Source: Artemia franciscana
Lineage: Eukaryota; Arthropoda; Branchiopoda; Anostraca; Artemiidae
Direction of reading: 5' to 3'
Length of the DNA: 64,000 nt
Assembly (NCBI RefSeq): GCF_032884065.1
Contig: NC_088873.1
Coordinates: 5,190,297-5,254,296, forward strand
Shown here: in pieces, positions 34,071 through 47,500 of the stretch
How the letters are laid out: each line of letters opens with the position of its first letter
Position numbering within the stretch: the first letter of the stretch is position 1
Notes under the pieces: generated by a model
What the model saw: the letters and a program-made list of their open reading frames with translations, nothing else
Told to the model about the DNA's origin: nothing
The model's database searches: none
Position numbers and translations under genes: made by a program

Positions 34071-36020
34071 TTTTTTTTTACCTTTTAATTTATTTTTCAC
34101 TAAGCGCAAAAGGATTTTAGACATTTCTATATTCAAAATCATGGAAGCAGTCAATGTTTTTATGTAGTAGAAACGGGATTCAAAGAAAAGAACTTGTGTA
34201 ATGACAAAGAATAATTTTAATTTTTCAATGTGTTTCACATTTGTTAACTGTGTATGTGTAGTTTCCCCTCATCACCAGGAAAGGGGCTCACTCGTTTCTA
34301 CATGACGTATAAAGCGCATACTGTGGGGTACCACAGACTGAAAAAGCTGTCTTGTCATTTTTGACAAGTTTGGACAGAGTGAGCAGATTGACAAAGGTGC
34401 CAATAATTGACAAATCTGTTCTAAAAAAGGAGTAATAAAAGAGGGCGCCAGTAAAAATCTGAGGGGTGTGGTGAGGTGGAGGGTAAAATTATAAAGACAC
34501 CTATTCCTTCTACTGGTACCATAAAAAAATACTCAAATGTTCTCTAGAATTAAGGCTACAGGTTTCAAAGCGTCGTAGTATCTACCCTAGTCTTCGATCA
34601 ATTACATGTAATGATAGTAACTGAACAGCGAAAACGAATTATGTTTGGTTTGATATTTTGTATGTATACCTTGAGGTTGTGGGGGGGAGGAGTTGCACCG
34701 TGTACCCTTCCTTCGAAAGTAAACAGCTGCTCGATTTGTCCGATTATCACTTCAATTCATAAGAATAAAAATTGTCAGGCGCTGAAGAGACGGCCTTTCA
34801 GGGGTATTGGCTGGGCATTACTTCCGTAAAAATATGACTAAAGTTTTGTAACCAGTCCTAGTCTTACTATGATTGATCTTTAACTGTAATTACTTGAAGT
34901 TGATAGGCTGTCAAGGAAAACAAATGATTTAGCACCATCTATGGTTGTATCGCCAAAGATGTTGCCATACAAGCAAATGGTTCTGTAATTGGGCAATTTT
35001 TACTGAAAATTTAGTCGTTTTTGCTCGTTTGGTGATGTAAATTTCCCTCCACTCACACCAATCTACGTCCACAAAAAGAAAAGGCTTCTAACTAAGTTTC
35101 CTGTTGATAACTAGCGCCAACTCTAGTCTCTAACCTTTCTGGAATAAAGAAGAATTCTGAGGTTATAAACGAGTCACTAGATAGTCATGGAGGAGACTGG
35201 CTTTTGGTGCTAATCTGGCATCCCTTCAAAGTAAGAATAGTCCTATCCAAGGCCCAAAACGTGAGTTTCCTATTGGAGAAAATCTGGCCCCTGATCAATC
35301 TACCCACTAAAAGGTCAAACAGGTAGTCATTCATAAATTGCCAAGATTTTACACGGCAATTAAGAGTTACAAAGGATCCTGGCCGTTAAGCCAAACAGGT
35401 AGTCATCCATAAATTAAATTACCGAGATTTTAGACGGCATAGGAGTTGCAAAAGATAGTAGCCGTTCAGCTCGCCTGGTCTTTTGCGTTGTAATTACCAG
35501 GGTCAATTTTGTAAAGGGGAAGTGGCTTTCAGTAGGATTTGAGAAAATAGCCACTTCCCCACATTATGATAATTGTGTGGCAAAAACCCTTCTTAGAGGA
35601 TCAAGACGAACTGAATTTACACCAGAGGAGAAATCAAGATGCTTGGATCTAATGTATTAGTGGGATTTTCTTATGTGTGAAATTAATTGATCCATCTTTA
35701 GGGATCAGCACCTTGAAGGTGTCCTTATATTCTCAGGATTTCTCAATACGACATTGTCGCAACAGTTTTTGTAAACTGTTTCGGCCTCTTGTCTCGTCAC
35801 TGTCATCTTAGTTTGTCAGTATACCTGCGCTAACTTTCTGAAAATATAAATGGTTCCTCGTGCTTTCTTTAAACAGCTCTTGATCCCCAGAACTTTGCTA
35901 GTAGCTTCATTGATAAAAGACGTGCCACAACTACCAGTGCCAGACGGCTAGAATATGAGAACTTCGGTGTTTTGCAGTTTTTCAATCTGGTCTCAATTGA
36001 GATTACGTTTATTGCTCTTG
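34071..36020. other. Intergenic between the two AT-hook genes, first part
   Basis: No gene was seen. A direct duplication of about 80 bp lies at 35310-35465 (caaacaggtagtcat-cataaatt-ccgagatttta-acggca twice). Confidence 0.45.
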
Positions 36021-36970
36021 AGATATCGTTGTATGTGCTGCTCTGCGACTGTGATCCATGGGTTACTTGGAATTCATGAATTATAGCGAATATTATTCCT
36101 ATTGAATCTTACTAATTATCCCGAAAGATATCGTTGAATGTACTGCTATGCAGCTGTGATCCATGGGTCACTTGGGATTCATGAATGATAGAGTGTGTTA
36201 TTCCGATAGCATCTTACTAATATTTTGATAGATGTCGTTGCATGTGCTACTCTGTAACTGTGATCAATGGGTCACTTGGAATTTGTGAATGATAGAGTAT
36301 ATTATCCGATATAATTTTACCAATTATTCAGATAGATATCATTACACGTGCTGCTATGTAACTGTGATTCATGGGTCACTTGAAATTCGTGAATGATAGA
36401 GTGTATTATTCCGATAGGATCTTCCTAATTCTTTTGAAAGATATCGTTGCATGTGCTGCTCTGCAACTGTGATCCATGGGCCACTTGGGATTCATGAATA
36501 ATAGAGTCTGTTATTCCGGTAGAATCTTGCTAATTATTCCGATAGATATCGCTGCAAGAGCTGCTCTGCAACTGTGATCCGTGGATCACTTGGGATTCAT
36601 GAATGATCCCAAGATCGTTCATATTGTTATCATAGATATCATAGATATTGTTGATATTAGATCATAGATCATAAATATTGTTGCATGTGCTGGTGTGCAA
36701 CTGTGATTCATGAGTCATGGGTCACTTGAACGAAGTAATATCGTTAAATATCACCAATAGATATCGTTGCATGTGCTGCTCTGCAACTGTTATCCGTGGG
36801 TCACTTGGGATTCATGAATGATAGAGTATATTATTGCGATAGAATCTCACTAATTATTCCGATAGATATTGCCGCATGTGCTAATCTGCAACTGCGATCC
36901 ATGAATGATAGAATATATTTCTCCGATAGAATCTTACTAATTATTCCGATGGATATCATTGACAAAAAAG
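36021..36970 (+). repeat. 105-bp satellite, about nine copies
   Basis: Units begin gatatcgttgcatgtgctgc at about 36021, 36127, 36231, 36335, 36440 and 36545, and later near 36763 and 36862, with actgtgatccatgggtcact and gattcatgaatgatagagt inside. The spacing is 104-106 bp until a rearranged patch at 36610-36720. Copies differ moderately. Confidence 0.9.
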
Positions 36971-37079
36971 TAATGTATGCATGTCACTATTATACTACTA
37001 CCACTACTACTTTACTAATACTACTACTGCCACTAAACTACTCCAACTACTACTTCAATTGCAACGCCTTGTAAGGTTT

Positions 37080-38530
37080 AGAGAATTAAGATGAAAAGGG
37101 TGTCAAAAGCGTACATCAGCGATATTTTGAAACGGCTTACCATTTCAAGGTACTATGATACTAGTAAAACAATAAAGGTAAGTCTATAACAGAACATAAG
37201 TCTATAGAGACAGAACATAACGTCTATAGACAGAACATAAGTCTATAGACAGAAGTCTATAACAGAAGACACCATGTGCATGAAGATTCTCAAAATAGTG
37301 TATCTGAAGAATTGACTTGTGGATTTAGTTACGACTCTAAGAGAATGCTTAAGAGAAGATCAATTGACCAAAAGGCAATATGTGCACACTGCTACTAACA
37401 TTAATACCCCTGAAAAAATTCACTAGTTCTACTATTGCTCCAACTTGTAAGGCCAAGAGCATCAAGATGAAAATTTCAAGAAATATATGAATATACAGGT
37501 TATCAAAAAGACATATCGACAATTTCATAGAAACGGTTAATCGTATTAAGTTGAACGTTAACGCTACTTCTGTGACTGCTATTACAACTATACCTAAGGA
37601 TGTGAAGGTGAAATGTTCAGAAAATTCTTAGGGGGAAGATAAACTGAATCACAACACGCCATCCATCTGCATGTTGTTAAAAGGGCATATCAGCAAAATC
37701 TTAGGAACAATTTTGTATGTGAAATTAAAACTTACAAGGCTTGTTTTGGGGGATGTTGAATTAACCAAAAGACAATATTTGCATCATAATACTACTAATT
37801 CTACTCCTATAGCTACTGCTGCTATTATTATTACTGCTACTACTGCTAATAAAGCTAAGACTACTACTATTAATTCCACTGCTGCTACTACTACTGCTAT
37901 TGCTATAACTATTTGTGCTGTTACTATTGCTACGAAAGCTAAGGGTATTCAGGTGAAAATTTTGTACGATATTGAAACTGTATTGAACTAAATCGAAACA
38001 CACTATGCCCACATAGGTTGTCAAGGGGACGGCATCAGGAATACTTCAGGAACGATTTATGGTATTTAGTATAAACTTTCATCATGTGTTGGAGTTGATG
38101 TTGAAAAAAAAACTGAAGGTGCTATGTGCATACTGCTATTAATGCCACTACTGCTACTACAACTGTTGGTACTACACAAGCTAAGGGTATTAAGGTGAAG
38201 CTTTCAAGGAATATTTAGGAAGTTGTTGAACTAAATCAAAATGAACTATGATCATGTAGATTGTAAAAAAGGTGACAAAGCCCTATCACAATAACGGCTT
38301 ACACTAGTAAGTCAGACATTTTGGGGTAAGTTATGGTGGATTTGGAATTAGCCAGAAAACACTGTGTATACATTTGATATTGCTTCTACGGTTACTGTAA
38401 CTAAAGACATTAATGGAAATGAGTTGAAACTTAAAGGGAATGTTTGGGGGAGTGTCAATTAAACGAAAAAGTATATGCATGCAGGTATTAAAAGGCCATA
38501 TAAGCAATACAAGTTATATAAGGATATGGG
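37080..38530 (+). repeat. Dispersed repeat family R2, array of diverged units
   Basis: About five units of 200-280 bp alternate a triplet-rich block (actactgctact, ATT/ACT/GCT triplets) with phrases such as aaggctaagggtattaaggt, gaattaaccaaaagacaata and ttgtcaaaagggcatatcag. Open frames in it encode only T/A/S-rich runs produced by the triplets (e.g. 37671-37991) and are not genes. A single unit lies inverted at 31040-31215. Confidence 0.7.
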
Positions 38531-38559
38531 CAGTGCTGCTCTATCATAGTTAGTAATAT

Positions 38560-38790
38560 TATTCATATTTTAAAGAAGCTAATTTGATTAGAAATCAAAG
38601 TTCTAGTGCCCTCTTTAAAAGTCGAAAGTCATGGGAGGGAAATCAGCCCTCCTCTCTAACTCGTAATTTTCCAAACACTTCCAATCAAAATTTTAAGACA
38701 ACCATTTTGTTCAGCATATCTGAACGGTCAAGTAATTATACCTCTAGGGCTATTGCGTAGGTTAACCCCACACGTTTTTAATTCGCAAAT
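38560..38790 (+). repeat. Single unit of repeat family R3
   Basis: Shares gattagaaatcaaagttcta, gtgccctctttaaaagtcg and gaacggtcaagtaattatac with the tandem array at 54860-55880 in gene B. Confidence 0.65.
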
Positions 38791-39450
38791 TACGCTAAAA
38801 ACTAAATGTTCCTTTACCCATGGAGAAAAAACAAATAAACACGCATCCGTAATCTTTCTTCTGGCAAAAATACAAAATTCAAAATTTTTGTGCATAGGAG
38901 CTTGAAACCTCTACAGTAGGGTTCACTGGTATGCTGAAGCTGATGGAGTGATTTTCATTAAGATCACTTGATTTTTTAAGGCTTTTCATCCCTTTTTCAA
39001 AATCGGGAAATGTTTCTCAGGCTTGTAACTTTTGATGGATACCACTAAATTGATGAACTTTACATATTTTAAATAAGTATTAAAACTCATTTTTTTATGC
39101 ATCCATTGTTATTAAGACTCTAATTTTTGAGTAGCGATCATGACTTTGACTGAGTGATACCTCGGTTCCTGGTGCCCGCCCATCATTCACGGTTATCAAT
39201 TTCAAGCGAATTGGATATTGAATCTCACTGATAATGTTTATTTGGATACTGATTTACCTGTTTAAGTAAGAATACTAAAGGTATATTACTAAGAGGCAAT
39301 TATCGGTTTACCTACTTAAGTAAGGATACCAATGGTATATTGCCAGAGCCAAATTTTACTATATCGGTTACTATTAATAAAATTTGGACTTTTATTATGA
39401 ATTGAATTTTAAATAATTTTGCAATTATTAACAACGGGGCGGATAAAAAC
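38791..39450. other. Intergenic, no gene recognised
   Basis: AT-rich; a short near-duplicate phrase (ttacctgtttaagtaagaat / ttacctacttaagtaaggat) recurs at 39255 and 39311. Confidence 0.4.
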
Positions 39451-42400
39451 GATCAAAGCATGATGAGGATGATGAGCATGATGAGGCATGATGAGGTGGG
39501 AATTCAAAAAAATCATTTGACGTATCAGGTACTAGTTCAGCCTCAATCTCAAATATATCGTTGGCAACTTTAGCTGATAGCATCCAAAGGGTGTTTGGGC
39601 TTTTAAGTGACAATGGAAAAAAATTAGACTCATTTGAAAATAAACTTCAGTCTCTGGATGATCGATTGGCTAAGTTAGAGAATATTCAAAGTGATTTTCA
39701 GCAAACGTTATGAAATAGTATATTACCAACGTCATCTATGCAAAATATTACGCCCCAACTATGGTAAAATATCATAATAAACTGTGCTGAGTGGCAGATT
39801 TGCGTGTAGATTTAATGATTTTTCTAGTGGAATTTCGGACCATGGGTGTGGTATTCGCTTGCAGCCCGAAGATTCGAATTATTTTTACCGTGTAAGATTG
39901 GTCCTATATGGTTTAAACCTGGAAATTTTTCCAATATTTTTCATCTGAATTGCCAAGGGCTAAATTCAAATGATAGCTTTATGGAAGATTTAGCTAATAT
40001 TTCTGTTTTTCAGGTGATAGCTTTAACTGAGACATGACTTAATGATCATAATTCAGAGTTGCTTGGTCTAGGGGGATATAATTTTTAGACAAAAAAAGGC
40101 AGTTACGTCAACATTGGGGCCTTGCCGTACATATTAGATCGGATATTGAAGTGGTCATTCGGAGCAATTTAACTATTTGTAGGGGAATGGTGTTGGAGTT
40201 ACTCATCCTTCATCTTCGTTTAGATGCTTATTCTTGCTATTTAATAGTTCTCTACCCCCTACCGACTTCTTCATATAATGAATTCTTTGATCTTTTGGAG
40301 GCACAGCCTGAGAAGTTGCCTGTGAATCTCCCGTGTTTTTTTTTGGGTGATATAAACGTTGACCTGATTGAAATAGATGTAAAGAGCAGCCTACTACTGA
40401 ATATTCTCACATCATATGGATTGCTTCCATCAATCGACATACATACGAAGATCACAGATACATCTGCGACATGCATTGATATTGTATTCCCTTGTGTTAG
40501 CCCTCATTCCCCCCGTTTTGTTGTTAGTGACACGTCTGACCCTTTTGTTGTGTTTTCTAGACATGCTATCCCTCTAGGAAAAAGTTGAAGGTTAAAAAAA
40601 GTTTTCTTGGCATTATGTAAATAAAACAATTCTCTTGGGTTACAAGAATTTTTTTTATCTCAGATGAGTTGGGATAATATTTTGTCAACTGCATCTAATA
40701 ATGAAGAGAGGTTTAATTTATTTTGTCAGATTATCCAATGTGAATTAGAAGGTATTGTCAAAGGAAAAAATGACGGCATAAGACAACCCCAAAAAAGTTA
40801 TGGGTTACTCCAGACCTTCTAAAATTGATGCGTATTAGAGATCGATTTTACAAAAAAAAATCAATCATAAATGCGATTTAAGCGATAGAACATATTATAA
40901 TTATCACAATACTCTGAATCGATTATTAAGAAAAGCAAAAAGAGAATTTTACTCTAGGAAGTTTGATGGTGTATTGGGATGTCCAGCAAAAACATGGCGC
41001 ATGATTAAAGAAGTACCTCAGCTGCCAAAGAAAACGATCCCACTTGAAATAGTTAAATAAGAAGGTGAAATGCCCAAAAGCGCTGATGATGTCTCGGAGA
41101 TATCCGGAAATTACTTCTCAGCGGTAGGAAAGCGTGTTAGGGAAGGAATCTGTCCGATGTTGCATGATCCAAGCATTTTTGACTACCTTGGTCATATTGG
41201 TTCTGAGGTTTCAATGTATTTAGCCCCTGTATCATTAAGTGAGATGAAACAGATCATCTACGAAATGAATAGTAATGCCTCTGGTAGTGATGTCATATCG
41301 TTAAGAATGGTTAAATTTATTCTGCCACTAAACCAGAAGCCCCTTTGGTCCCTAATCAGTTCTGCATTAAAAGAGGGTTTCTTCCCGTCTTGTTTTTTTA
41401 AGTAGCTCGTGTGACTCCTGTTCATAAGGGTGGTGTGGCAAGTAATTTAGGAAATTATAGGCTGATTTCTGTTCTTCCTGTACTATCACGCGTTTTAGAG
41501 AAGTGCTTTGCTGCCCGTCTTTATGTTTATTTGGAGCGTTGTAATGTGTTAAATCCTACCCAATTCGGATTTTGGCATGCTTACACAACAGAACAAGCGG
41601 TTGCCTATCTAAGCAGCGTATTCTATCAAGCGCTGGGTGAAGTTTACAGGATTTTAGCAATATTTTAGGTATAATTAAAGCTTTCGACACAGTAGATTAT
41701 GATCTCCTACTTCTAAAGTGCGGTTTTTGTGACATAAGAGCTCCTGTTCTTAACTTTCTACGTGTATTCTTAGTTTTGTGGCTACAGTATGTTCAGATTG
41801 ACTCAAAGCGTTCATCAAGCTTTCCTATTACATTTGGAGTTCTGCAGGTCTCTGTTCTTGGACCGCTATAATTCTTAATTTTCGTAAATGACCTAAGTCA
41901 AACCATGTCAAATATCACAAACAATTTCAGTGAATTATTCCGTGATCCACGGATCCACCGGCGTTTGCTGATGACACGTTGCTTGCTTGTCTTTCAAGAA
42001 CTGAGAAGGGACTACTTGAATTAAAGTAAAGAGTCGTTAGACAGAGTTTCAACTTGGATGAGCGTAGATAAACTACAAGTTCACCCGGCTAAGAGTAGTT
42101 TTATTATATTCTCGAGAATAGCTATATACTATCCATGGATTTCTCGATTAAAATACAGTTATTGCGAGATTTAAAGGAAGTCTTGTGTCAAGTATTACAA
42201 TTGATGATACAGTTTATTTTGAAAAGTATTGGGGTATGCATAAAGTCGAAATTAATAAGGTCGTGTATATTTTAAGCGATGATATGATAACCCTATGAGA
42301 GAACTGATACAATACAGCCTTTTGAAAAGTGTTGCTTAGTATTGGGGTATGCATAAAGCCGAAATGAATAAATTTGTATATATTTTAAGCAATGATACGA

Positions 42401-42456
42401 CAGGCCTATGATAAAACTGATACAATAAAGACTTTTGCAAAATTTTGCTTTTTTTG

Positions 42457-42515
<59 letters not shown>

Positions 42516-43240
42516 TTAATTGGGTATAGGTATATATATATGGTGATTAGGTATTATAGCTGATGAAACTTGGTCGTTTAGGAAACATGTTGTGAACATG
42601 TCAGCGATTTCATCGGAATCCTTAAAAAAGTCGCACACTTTGCCCCGCATCACATTTTAGGGTTGTTTTATTTCTGTGTGATACATCTGTATATTTTATA
42701 TTGTTATTCGGCATGGTTAGGGACTAGTCCGTCACTAACGAATCCAATTCGAGTTCTCCAAAATAATGCAATCCGTTTACTCTGCCCTAAATCTTATAGG
42801 GATTCTGTGAGATTGGAGCATGGAAGACAACAAATTTTACCAGTTTTTGGCTTACGGGATTTTTATCACCAGTTATATTATTTATATATTTATTCCAGTT
42901 ATATTATCTATATATTTACTCCAGTTATATTATTTATATATATTTATTCAAGTATAATAATAATAATTTACCTTCATGTTTCTCAGGCATTTTTCAGGTT
43001 AGGCCTGATTGCCACGATTATAACAAGCAATGCTTCAATTACCGTCATTACGATGTCTAAGTTTTCCTTTATTTATTGAGGAATAAAATTATGGAATAGT
43101 AGTGATGAGACAATTAACGAAATAACAAGGTTTGAAAAATTTAGAAATGTATTTAGGGAGAAAATGTATTCTAATTGCAAGTTTTAGTTATTATTTGTAT
43201 TTAATTTGTAAATTTATGGACTAGTAATATATATTACTAT
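39450..43240 (+). mobile_element. Second decayed LINE (CR1/Jockey group)
   Basis: It starts with an ORF1 tail containing a coiled coil (LDSFENKLQSLDDRLAKLEN, about 39627-39690), then endonuclease pieces FHLNCQGLNSNDSFMEDLAN and FQVIALTET (39938-40037), VNLPCFFLGDINVDLIEID (40322-40380) and a DTSATCIDIVF block. Reverse transcriptase: VARVTPVHKGG, GNYRLISVLPVLSRVLEKCF (41446-41510), an FDTVD-like motif near 41690, a damaged QGSVLGPL block near 41850 and a ADDTLLA box near 41968. The C-terminus reads NEITRFEKFRNVFREKMYSN near 43115-43175. Multiple stops and frameshifts. It lies between the 3' ends of the two AT-hook genes. A 125-bp duplication and a (TA)n tract interrupt it. Confidence 0.8.
42215..42512 (+). 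repeat. 125-bp direct duplication and (TA)n tract inside LINE 2
   Basis: aagtattggggtatgcataaag, then gtatattttaagc-atgata, occurs at about 42220-42335 and again at 42338-42450. It is followed by (TA)n at 42459-42512. Confidence 0.85.
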
Positions 43241-44372
43241 GGCTGAAAAGTCTAGTTTATTCGTGTTTTTATTTTGTATATATTTGTCCCTATTTTTGAA
43301 TGTGCCTTTTTTTTCTTTTTTTTGATACTCCATCGCCATGTCTTTGTGTTATTGAAGCGTTTTGTTAGAGAAGAAAACGTTTTTTTTTTTACAGAAGAAA
43401 GCGTTTTCTACAGAAAAAAAAATAATCAGTTTTTACAGAAGAAAAGCGCTTTATAATGGTTCAATATGGCAACAGTGACGACAATGTGGTACTACCGTAA
43501 AAAGTTCGAAATGTTGAAACAACCAAATGAAAAAATATAGAACATGGCGATTTTCAAGCATGAAAACCGCCATGTTCCAAGGTCAGTAATGTCATAATAG
43601 ATTTCAAAGAGGAATAGGTTTATTTTTTAACCTTGATAAATTCGGAGCTTATATGGAGGTTTTGTATACCTCTAATTATTACCCCATGTTTTTACTTATT
43701 TTTTGACTTGAGTAAATCCATTATGCATTGAAGTTGACTTTTTATTAGATTACTCATAGGACAATCTTGCAAACGTTAAGTATGCAATAGATTACTTCTC
43801 AGATCCAGAATTTGTAGAATTCGACCTAAAATTACTACTAGTATAAAAAAAGGACAACATCGTAATAATCACCAGATTTTTGCTGTGAATTCCATTTTTT
43901 CATATCCAAAATAACTGACAAATATAATTTAAATATTTGTTGACTGTGGAGCTTATTTAGTAAATGTCTGTACAAAAAAAGATGCCAATACAAAAAATAT
44001 TACTAGAAAGAGTATAAAAATATGTTAACTTTTTAATTTAGTTGTTCTTCTCTGTTGATAAGATAATTTAAGTTTTTAATAATTTAAGTAACTAAGAATC
44101 TAAGTTATTTAATTTAAAATAACTTAATTTAGTTTTTTTTCGCCTTCTGGATGTGAAGCCAGCATATTTTGGCATTTATAATAGGCTACATATTTTGTCA
44201 CATTTTTTATTGAAATTTTTTCCGTTATTTTATATTTTTATTCCATTTTAATCATCAACGGAAAGACAGTACATTCCAAGATATATTTATTCTTTCTTTT
44301 ATCTAAAAATATGATAGAGTGGCTTTGACATTATTCAACCGATTATAATGGGCAACCTAGTAGAGATTAATA
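43241..44372. other. Intergenic next to the gene B 3' end
   Basis: No gene recognised. 43375-43450 holds three copies of an acagaagaaa-gcgtttt phrase. Confidence 0.4.
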
Positions 44373-44474
44373 TTTATTTTATAAACATTTTTTAATAGTA
44401 CAAAAAAAACAGTTGTTGCATATATGTAATCTTCTTAGCAACATCAGTGTGCAAAAATGAGGTAGAAATTGAAA
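44373..44474 (-). terminator. Gene B 3' UTR and polyadenylation signal
   Basis: AATAAA on the minus strand at 44378-44373, about 97 nt after the stop codon, similar to the spacing in gene A (119 nt). Confidence 0.7.
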
Positions 44475-44573
44475 TTATGATGACTCAGCATCTTTTCCTT
44501 CATCCTCTTCAGCTGACTCAGCCTTCTTCTTTGAAGGTGGTCGACCTCGTCCTCTACCTGTGCCAGGGGCAGC
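44475..44573 (-). CDS. Gene B exon 3 (third AT-hook, acidic tail, stop)
   Basis: 32 codons plus TAA after acceptor ttttcag. Begins AAPGTGRGRGRPPSKKKAES and ends DEGKDAESS. The hook core is GRGRP with an extra proline after it. Same phase and content as gene A exon 3. Confidence 0.88.
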   Translation of the reverse strand, partial: AAPGTGRGRGRPPSKKKAESAEEDEGKDAESS

Positions 44574-47500
44574 CTGAAAAATTTAATATTTTGCTTTAAA
44601 CAAGAGGGCAATAAGATACACTATCGACAATATGATTGTTATGCAATGCTCTTGATTATGATAATTTCGACAGGTCCTGTCGAAATTATCGTTAGAAGAA
44701 AAATCAATCACCTGACATCCATAGCTTAGGTAAGCTTATTACCTTCTATCATCATAATCAAGAGCATTGCATAACAATCATATACCTAATTCTATCATAC
44801 CTAAGCTATGGATGTCAGGTGATTGATTTTTCTTCTAACGATAATTTCGACAGGTCCTGTCGAAATTATCGTTAGAAGAAAAATCAATCACCTGACATCC
44901 ATAGCTTAGGTAAGCTTATTACCTTCTATCATCATTATGTATGAAAGTCAGGTTGGCCTTAGAGAATGCTCTTGATAGGGCTGGAGTCCCTCAGAGAGCG
45001 GTATTAAAGCTTTTATTGTTCCTGGTTTATACTAGTCTCTTCCTTCCATTTCTAAATGTTATTAGAAAAAATTCAAAGGTATTAATAATAAGAACCAATG
45101 TGTAAAAGTAGAAAACTTGTCGTAGAAATTTGAAGTAGAAAACTAAAATATATAGTAGACTTTGTATCGCGTCTTTGTAAGTATCAATAATAAGTCATTA
45201 GTATCAGTACTTTCACAATCCTTGAAATTTTCGGGTTTTCCAAATTTCCCGGGGAAAATTGGTTCTCCAAGGTCTTCCGGAAAATTAACGATCCACATTT
45301 AGCGTTAACGTTCTTATATTTATGGACGTAAATTAAGGTGGATATTTTGGAGAAATTAATTTCTTTTTACGAAGAAAATTTGGAGGAGCTCCGAAAAAAA
45401 CTGGGAACAATGGAAACACAGGTTTATATTGCCTTTCCATAAGGTAGATGTTTCCCGATAGAGGCATTATTAATATCAATATTCCTAAGTCAAGTCCCAT
45501 GCATAGGGTAATAGGATTGACCTGAATGAGAGGACTAGCTACAACAAGATAACTATACTAGCCAGCGGAGAGCGAATCTCAAAGCGTCGCATCATAAAGA
45601 AATCAATAGATTACAATCAGTGGATAATGAGATGTAGTAATAAATAAAAAAAAGTTATATCCTTGGACCTTAGTTCTTCCTGTGCTCCCAAAGGCAACTA
45701 GAACATCCATAAGCTGCCAGTCATCCTTCAGATGTGCTGCTGCCTAGACGTCTTCCCACCGGGGCTTGACTATCGTTTGGATGTGTTTCAGATTCTCTAT
45801 TTCCTAGCTAAACATCCATAAGAGCAGTAAGTCATCCTTCAGATGTGCTACTGTCCAGACGTCTTCCAATCGGGGTTTGACTATCGTTGGGATGTGTTTC
45901 AGCTTCTCTATTTATTAGCTAAACATCCATAAGAGCAGTAAGTCATCCTTCAGATGTGCTGCTGTCAAGACGTCTTCCAATCGGGGTTTGACCATCGTGT
46001 GGATGTGTTTCAGATCCTCTATTTACTAGCAAAACATTCATAAGAGCAGTAAGTCATCCTTCAGATGTGCTACTGTCCAGACGTCTTCCAATCGGGGTTT
46101 GACCATCGTGTGGATGTGTTTCAGATCCTCTATTTACTAGCTAAACATTCATAAGAGCAGTAAGTCATCCTTCAGATGTGCTGCTGTCCAGACGTCTTCC
46201 AATCGGGGTTTGACTATCGTGTGGATGTGTTTCAGCTTCTCTATTTACTAGCTAAACATCCATAAGAGCAGCAAGTCATCCTTCAGATGTGCTTCTGTCC
46301 AGACGTCTTCCCATCGGGGTTTGACCATCGTGTGGATGTGTTTCAGCTTCTCTATTTACTAGCTAAACATCCATAAGAGCAGTAAGTCATCCTTCAGATG
46401 TGCTGCTGTCCAGACGTCTTCCAATCGGGGTTTGACTATCGTGTAGATGTGTTTCAGCTTCTCTATTTACTAGCTAAACATCCATAAGAGCAGTAAATCA
46501 TTCTTCAGATGTGCTACTGTCCAGACGTCTTCCAATCGGGGTTTGACCGTCGTGTGGATGTGTTTCAGATCCTCTATTTACTAGCTAAACATTCATAAGA
46601 GCAGTAAGTCATCCTTCAAATGTGCTGCTGTCCAGACGTCTTTCCACTGGGGTTTGACTATCGTGTGGATGTGTTTCAGATCCTCTATTTACTAGCTAAA
46701 CATCCATAAGAACAGTAAGCCATCCTTCATATGTTCTGCTGTCCAGACGTCTTTCCACTGGGATTTGACTATCGTGTAGATGTGGTTCAGATCCCCTATT
46801 TTACTAACTAAACATTCATCAGAGCTGTAAGTCATCCTTCAGATGTTCTACTACCCAGACGCCTTTCCAATGGAATTTTACTATCGTATTTTTCAGATCC
46901 TATATTTACTAACTATACTTTCTAACTGGGACTATAATTTACTAACTGAACAACCCTTATATTCAATCACAAGTATTGAAAAGGGGAAGAATTTCTTTTG
47001 CAGATCTGTCGAAGCGTCGATTTTTTTTTTTTTAAGGCGTGAATTTTCACACTGCTGCTGAACTTTTTTAACTTTATGAAGTATTTATGGATGTCCATAA
47101 TCAGCAGCAGAGTCTTTGGGCAAATGATTACTCCATGATTTCCAGCAGAGAAGGATCAGTCCTGGGGCCGGTCCAGGAAGAATGACCTGAGAATTGAATT
47201 CCCAGGAGGTGCAGCCCCTCCCCTCTGTTGGCATTTTGTTCCTTCTGCACTATTCTATTTTGGCGCAAAAGACGTGTGTTTATACACCAGAGTCTCTGTG
47301 ATGAACATTTACCGCACTTATTAACGAATATTTTTTTTTTTTTTGGGATGTTAATTCGAGGTTGTTGTATTAATAATATACATTAGGTAGTGACCAATAG
47401 TTTTACTTTATGTTGTATGTACAAACACAGAAAACAAATAAATATTTGCTACACAAGTCTCTTTTACTAAAGTTTTATTTTGTTTCTATTTTTGGTCATT

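Noticed and set aside
35820-35960. Minus-strand SGTGSCGTSFINEATSK, resembling a Walker A loop of a Pif1-type helicase
   Set aside because: The lysine of GxxGxGK is absent, no second helicase motif was found nearby, and stops follow within about 30 codons.
37671-38024. T/A/S-rich frames of about 100 codons on both strands
   Set aside because: Produced by ACT/GCT/ATT triplet blocks of repeat family R2; both strands are open for the same reason.
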